This document shows, one piece after another, positions 62,975-64,000 of a DNA stretch of 64,000 nt. Source of the DNA: CAVQXR01 sp963717955 (GTDB lineage: Bacteria; Actinomycetota; Thermoleophilia; Gaiellales; Gaiellaceae); NCBI GenBank assembly GCA_963717955.1, contig CAVQXR010000001.1, positions 1,860,001 through 1,924,000 of the forward strand, written 5' to 3'. The notes beneath the pieces are model-generated. The model did no database searches. It was not told the DNA's origin and was given only the letters and a program-made list of their open reading frames with translations. A program made the translations under genes and the position numbers. The first letter of the stretch is position 1, and every line of letters starts with the position of its first letter.

Positions 62975-63763
62975 TCAGACCGCCGTGTAGCCGCCGTCGA
63001 CCGGCAAGACGATTCCGGTCACCCAGGCGGCGTCGTCGGAGGCGAGGAAGAACGCGGCTCCCGCCACGTCGTCGGGATCGCCCATCCGCCCGAGCGGATG
63101 GACGGCTTCGGCGCGCGCCAGCTTCCCGGGCGTCGTCTGCGTCTCCTTCGTCATCGCGGTCCGGACCCAGCCGGGGCAGATGGCGTTGACGGTGATCCCG
63201 TGGGGGGCGAGCTGCACGGCCAGCGTTCGCACGAGCTGCACCACCGCGCCCTTCGAGGAGTTGTAGGCGATGCCGGTCGGCGAGCCGATCAGGCCCGAGA
63301 TCGAGGCGATCGCGATGATCCGTCCCCCGTCAGCCTGCGCGACGAGCTGCCTCGCGGCCTCCTTGCACGTCCACCAGACGCCGTGCTGGTTGACGGCGAT
63401 CGTGCGCTCATACTGCTCCCACGGCTCGTCGACGAGATCCCTGACGTCGATGTTGATGCCGGCGTTCGCGACCGCGATGTCGAGCCGGCCGAACTCCCGC
63501 ACCGCGGACGCGACGGATGCCCGAACCTGGTCGCCGTCCGTGACGTCGCATGGAACGAAGAGCGTCCGCCCGCCCGCAGCGGCGATCTCCGCATGGGTGG
63601 CCCCGCCCTCGTCGCTGCCGTTCGGGTCGGGATCCTCGCGGATGTCCGCGCAGACCACCGCTGCTCCCTCGCGGGCGAAGCGGAGCGCCATCGCTCGTCC
63701 GTTCCCGCTCGAGGCGCCGGTGACGAGCGCCACCCTCCCGTCCAGTCGCCGCTCCAGGCTCAC
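62975..63763 (-). CDS. Short-chain dehydrogenase/reductase
   Basis: 262 residues from GTG 63763. Cofactor motif TGASSGNGRAMA, acidic residue after the second strand (CADIRED, NAD-like), NAG in VANAGINI, catalytic Ser in IASISGL, and YxxxK in YNSSKGAVVQL. The insert RDLVDEPWEQYERTIAVNQHGVWW is typical of classical SDRs. C-terminus VDGGYTAV. Its start overlaps the stop of the next SDR upstream (GTGA), and the beta-lactamase-like gene begins six bases after its stop. Confidence 0.91.
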   Translation of the reverse strand: MSLERRLDGRVALVTGASSGNGRAMALRFAREGAAVVCADIREDPDPNGSDEGGATHAEIAAAGGRTLFVPCDVTDGDQVRASVASAVREFGRLDIAVANAGINIDVRDLVDEPWEQYERTIAVNQHGVWWTCKEAARQLVAQADGGRIIAIASISGLIGSPTGIAYNSSKGAVVQLVRTLAVQLAPHGITVNAICPGWVRTAMTKETQTTPGKLARAEAVHPLGRMGDPDDVAGAAFFLASDDAAWVTGIVLPVDGGYTAV

Positions 63764-64000
63764 GAGCACTCCCCTCCGTCGACCACGAGCGTCGTCCCGG
63801 ACACGTACGTCGCGAGATCCGACGCCAGGTACACGAACGCGTCGGCCGCCTCGTCGGGGGCTCCCGGCCGGCCGAGCGGGATCGTGCCGAGCAGCCACCG
63901 GCGTGCAGCCTCGGCATCGGCTCCGGTTCGCGTCATGACTCCCTCGACGATGCGGTCCTCCATCTGGGTGTGGATCGTGCCGGGGGCGACGGCGTTGACC
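63760..64000 (-). CDS. Short-chain dehydrogenase/reductase, cut by window edge
   Basis: Only the last 80 or so codons are in the window. They read VNAVAPGTIHTQMEDR, LGRPGAPDEAADAFVYLAS and a C-terminal VDGGECS, the standard end of a classical SDR. An ATG at 63963 is internal, since coding sequence continues beyond it to the window edge. Translationally coupled to the downstream SDR (GTGA). Confidence 0.85.
   Translation of the reverse strand, partial: VNAVAPGTIHTQMEDRIVEGVMTRTGADAEAARRWLLGTIPLGRPGAPDEAADAFVYLASDLATYVSGTTLVVDGGECS

Overview
The window is very GC-rich, gene-dense bacterial chromosome. A bacteriohopanepolyol (hopanoid) operon, an F420/FMN split-barrel protein, a fused CcdA-thioredoxin (DipZ type), a GC-rich actinobacterial style of TAnnnT -10 boxes and frequent GTG starts suggest an actinomycete. 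My best guess is a deep lineage such as Thermoleophilia (Solirubrobacterales/Gaiellales), but that is inference: no rRNA or other phylogenetic marker is present. I found no tRNA, rRNA, CRISPR array, prophage or replication origin.

Layout. (1) 0-5.8 kb, + strand: a carbohydrate/polyol ABC importer (binding protein cut by the window edge, two permeases, two different ATPases, the first with a degenerate signature motif). (2) 5.7-14.7 kb: a WD40-like lipoprotein, an aldehyde dehydrogenase of the 2-oxoglutarate-semialdehyde type, a second aldehyde dehydrogenase broken by about ten frameshifts, an SDR, an ammonium transporter with a structured leader, a FAH-family sugar-acid dehydratase candidate and a MetE-like protein. 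(3) 14.7-15.8 kb: a gene-free block of palindromic tandem repeats. (4) 15.8-23.1 kb: methyl-cycle genes on the - strand: a homocysteine methyltransferase fused to a SAM methyltransferase, an FAD amine oxidase, S-adenosylhomocysteinase, a PfkB (adenosine?) kinase and SAM synthetase, with a cold-shock protein inserted on the + strand. (5) 23.1-33.2 kb, - strand: eleven colinear genes headed by a LacI-type regulator with its own operator, carrying four TIM-barrel sugar isomerase/epimerases, a zinc dehydrogenase, three SDRs, an aldehyde dehydrogenase and a VOC protein. This looks like a catabolic route whose substrate I cannot name.

(6) 33.2-35.8 kb, + strand: a histone-deacetylase-like hydrolase, a thioredoxin-like protein, a secreted unknown protein and a 43-residue membrane protein. 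(7) 35.8-44.3 kb, - strand: hpnC-hpnD-hpnE-shc-hpnA-hpnH-hpnG-ispH, mostly with 4-base stop/start overlaps. It goes from farnesyl diphosphate through squalene to hopene and adenosylhopane, plus an isoprenoid precursor gene. (8) 44.3-48.9 kb: an aldo/keto reductase and a convergent CoA-transferase, with an intact 1,165-bp insertion sequence sitting exactly in their overlapping stop codons; then a split-barrel protein and an ornithine-cyclodeaminase homologue. (9) 49.1-59.3 kb: a tartrate/isopropylmalate-type dehydrogenase divergent from an acetoin-dehydrogenase-like operon (E1 alpha, E1 beta, lipoyl-hydrolase E2, AcoX, MFS), then a convergent homodimeric E1 and its divergent GntR regulator. (10) 59.3-64 kb: DipZ, an alpha/beta hydrolase, a beta-lactamase-fold hydrolase with one frameshift, and two SDRs, the last cut by the edge.

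Several signals cut across regions. Nine genes begin 6-8 bases after a TAnnnT hexamer, suggesting leaderless messages. Two frameshifted genes each need only one base removed from a short G or C run, so base-calling error is a live explanation. The most unusual items are the repeat block, the methyltransferase fusion inside a methyl-cycle cluster, the LacI-controlled isomerase operon, the paired active/inactive SDRs, and the stop-codon-precise insertion.
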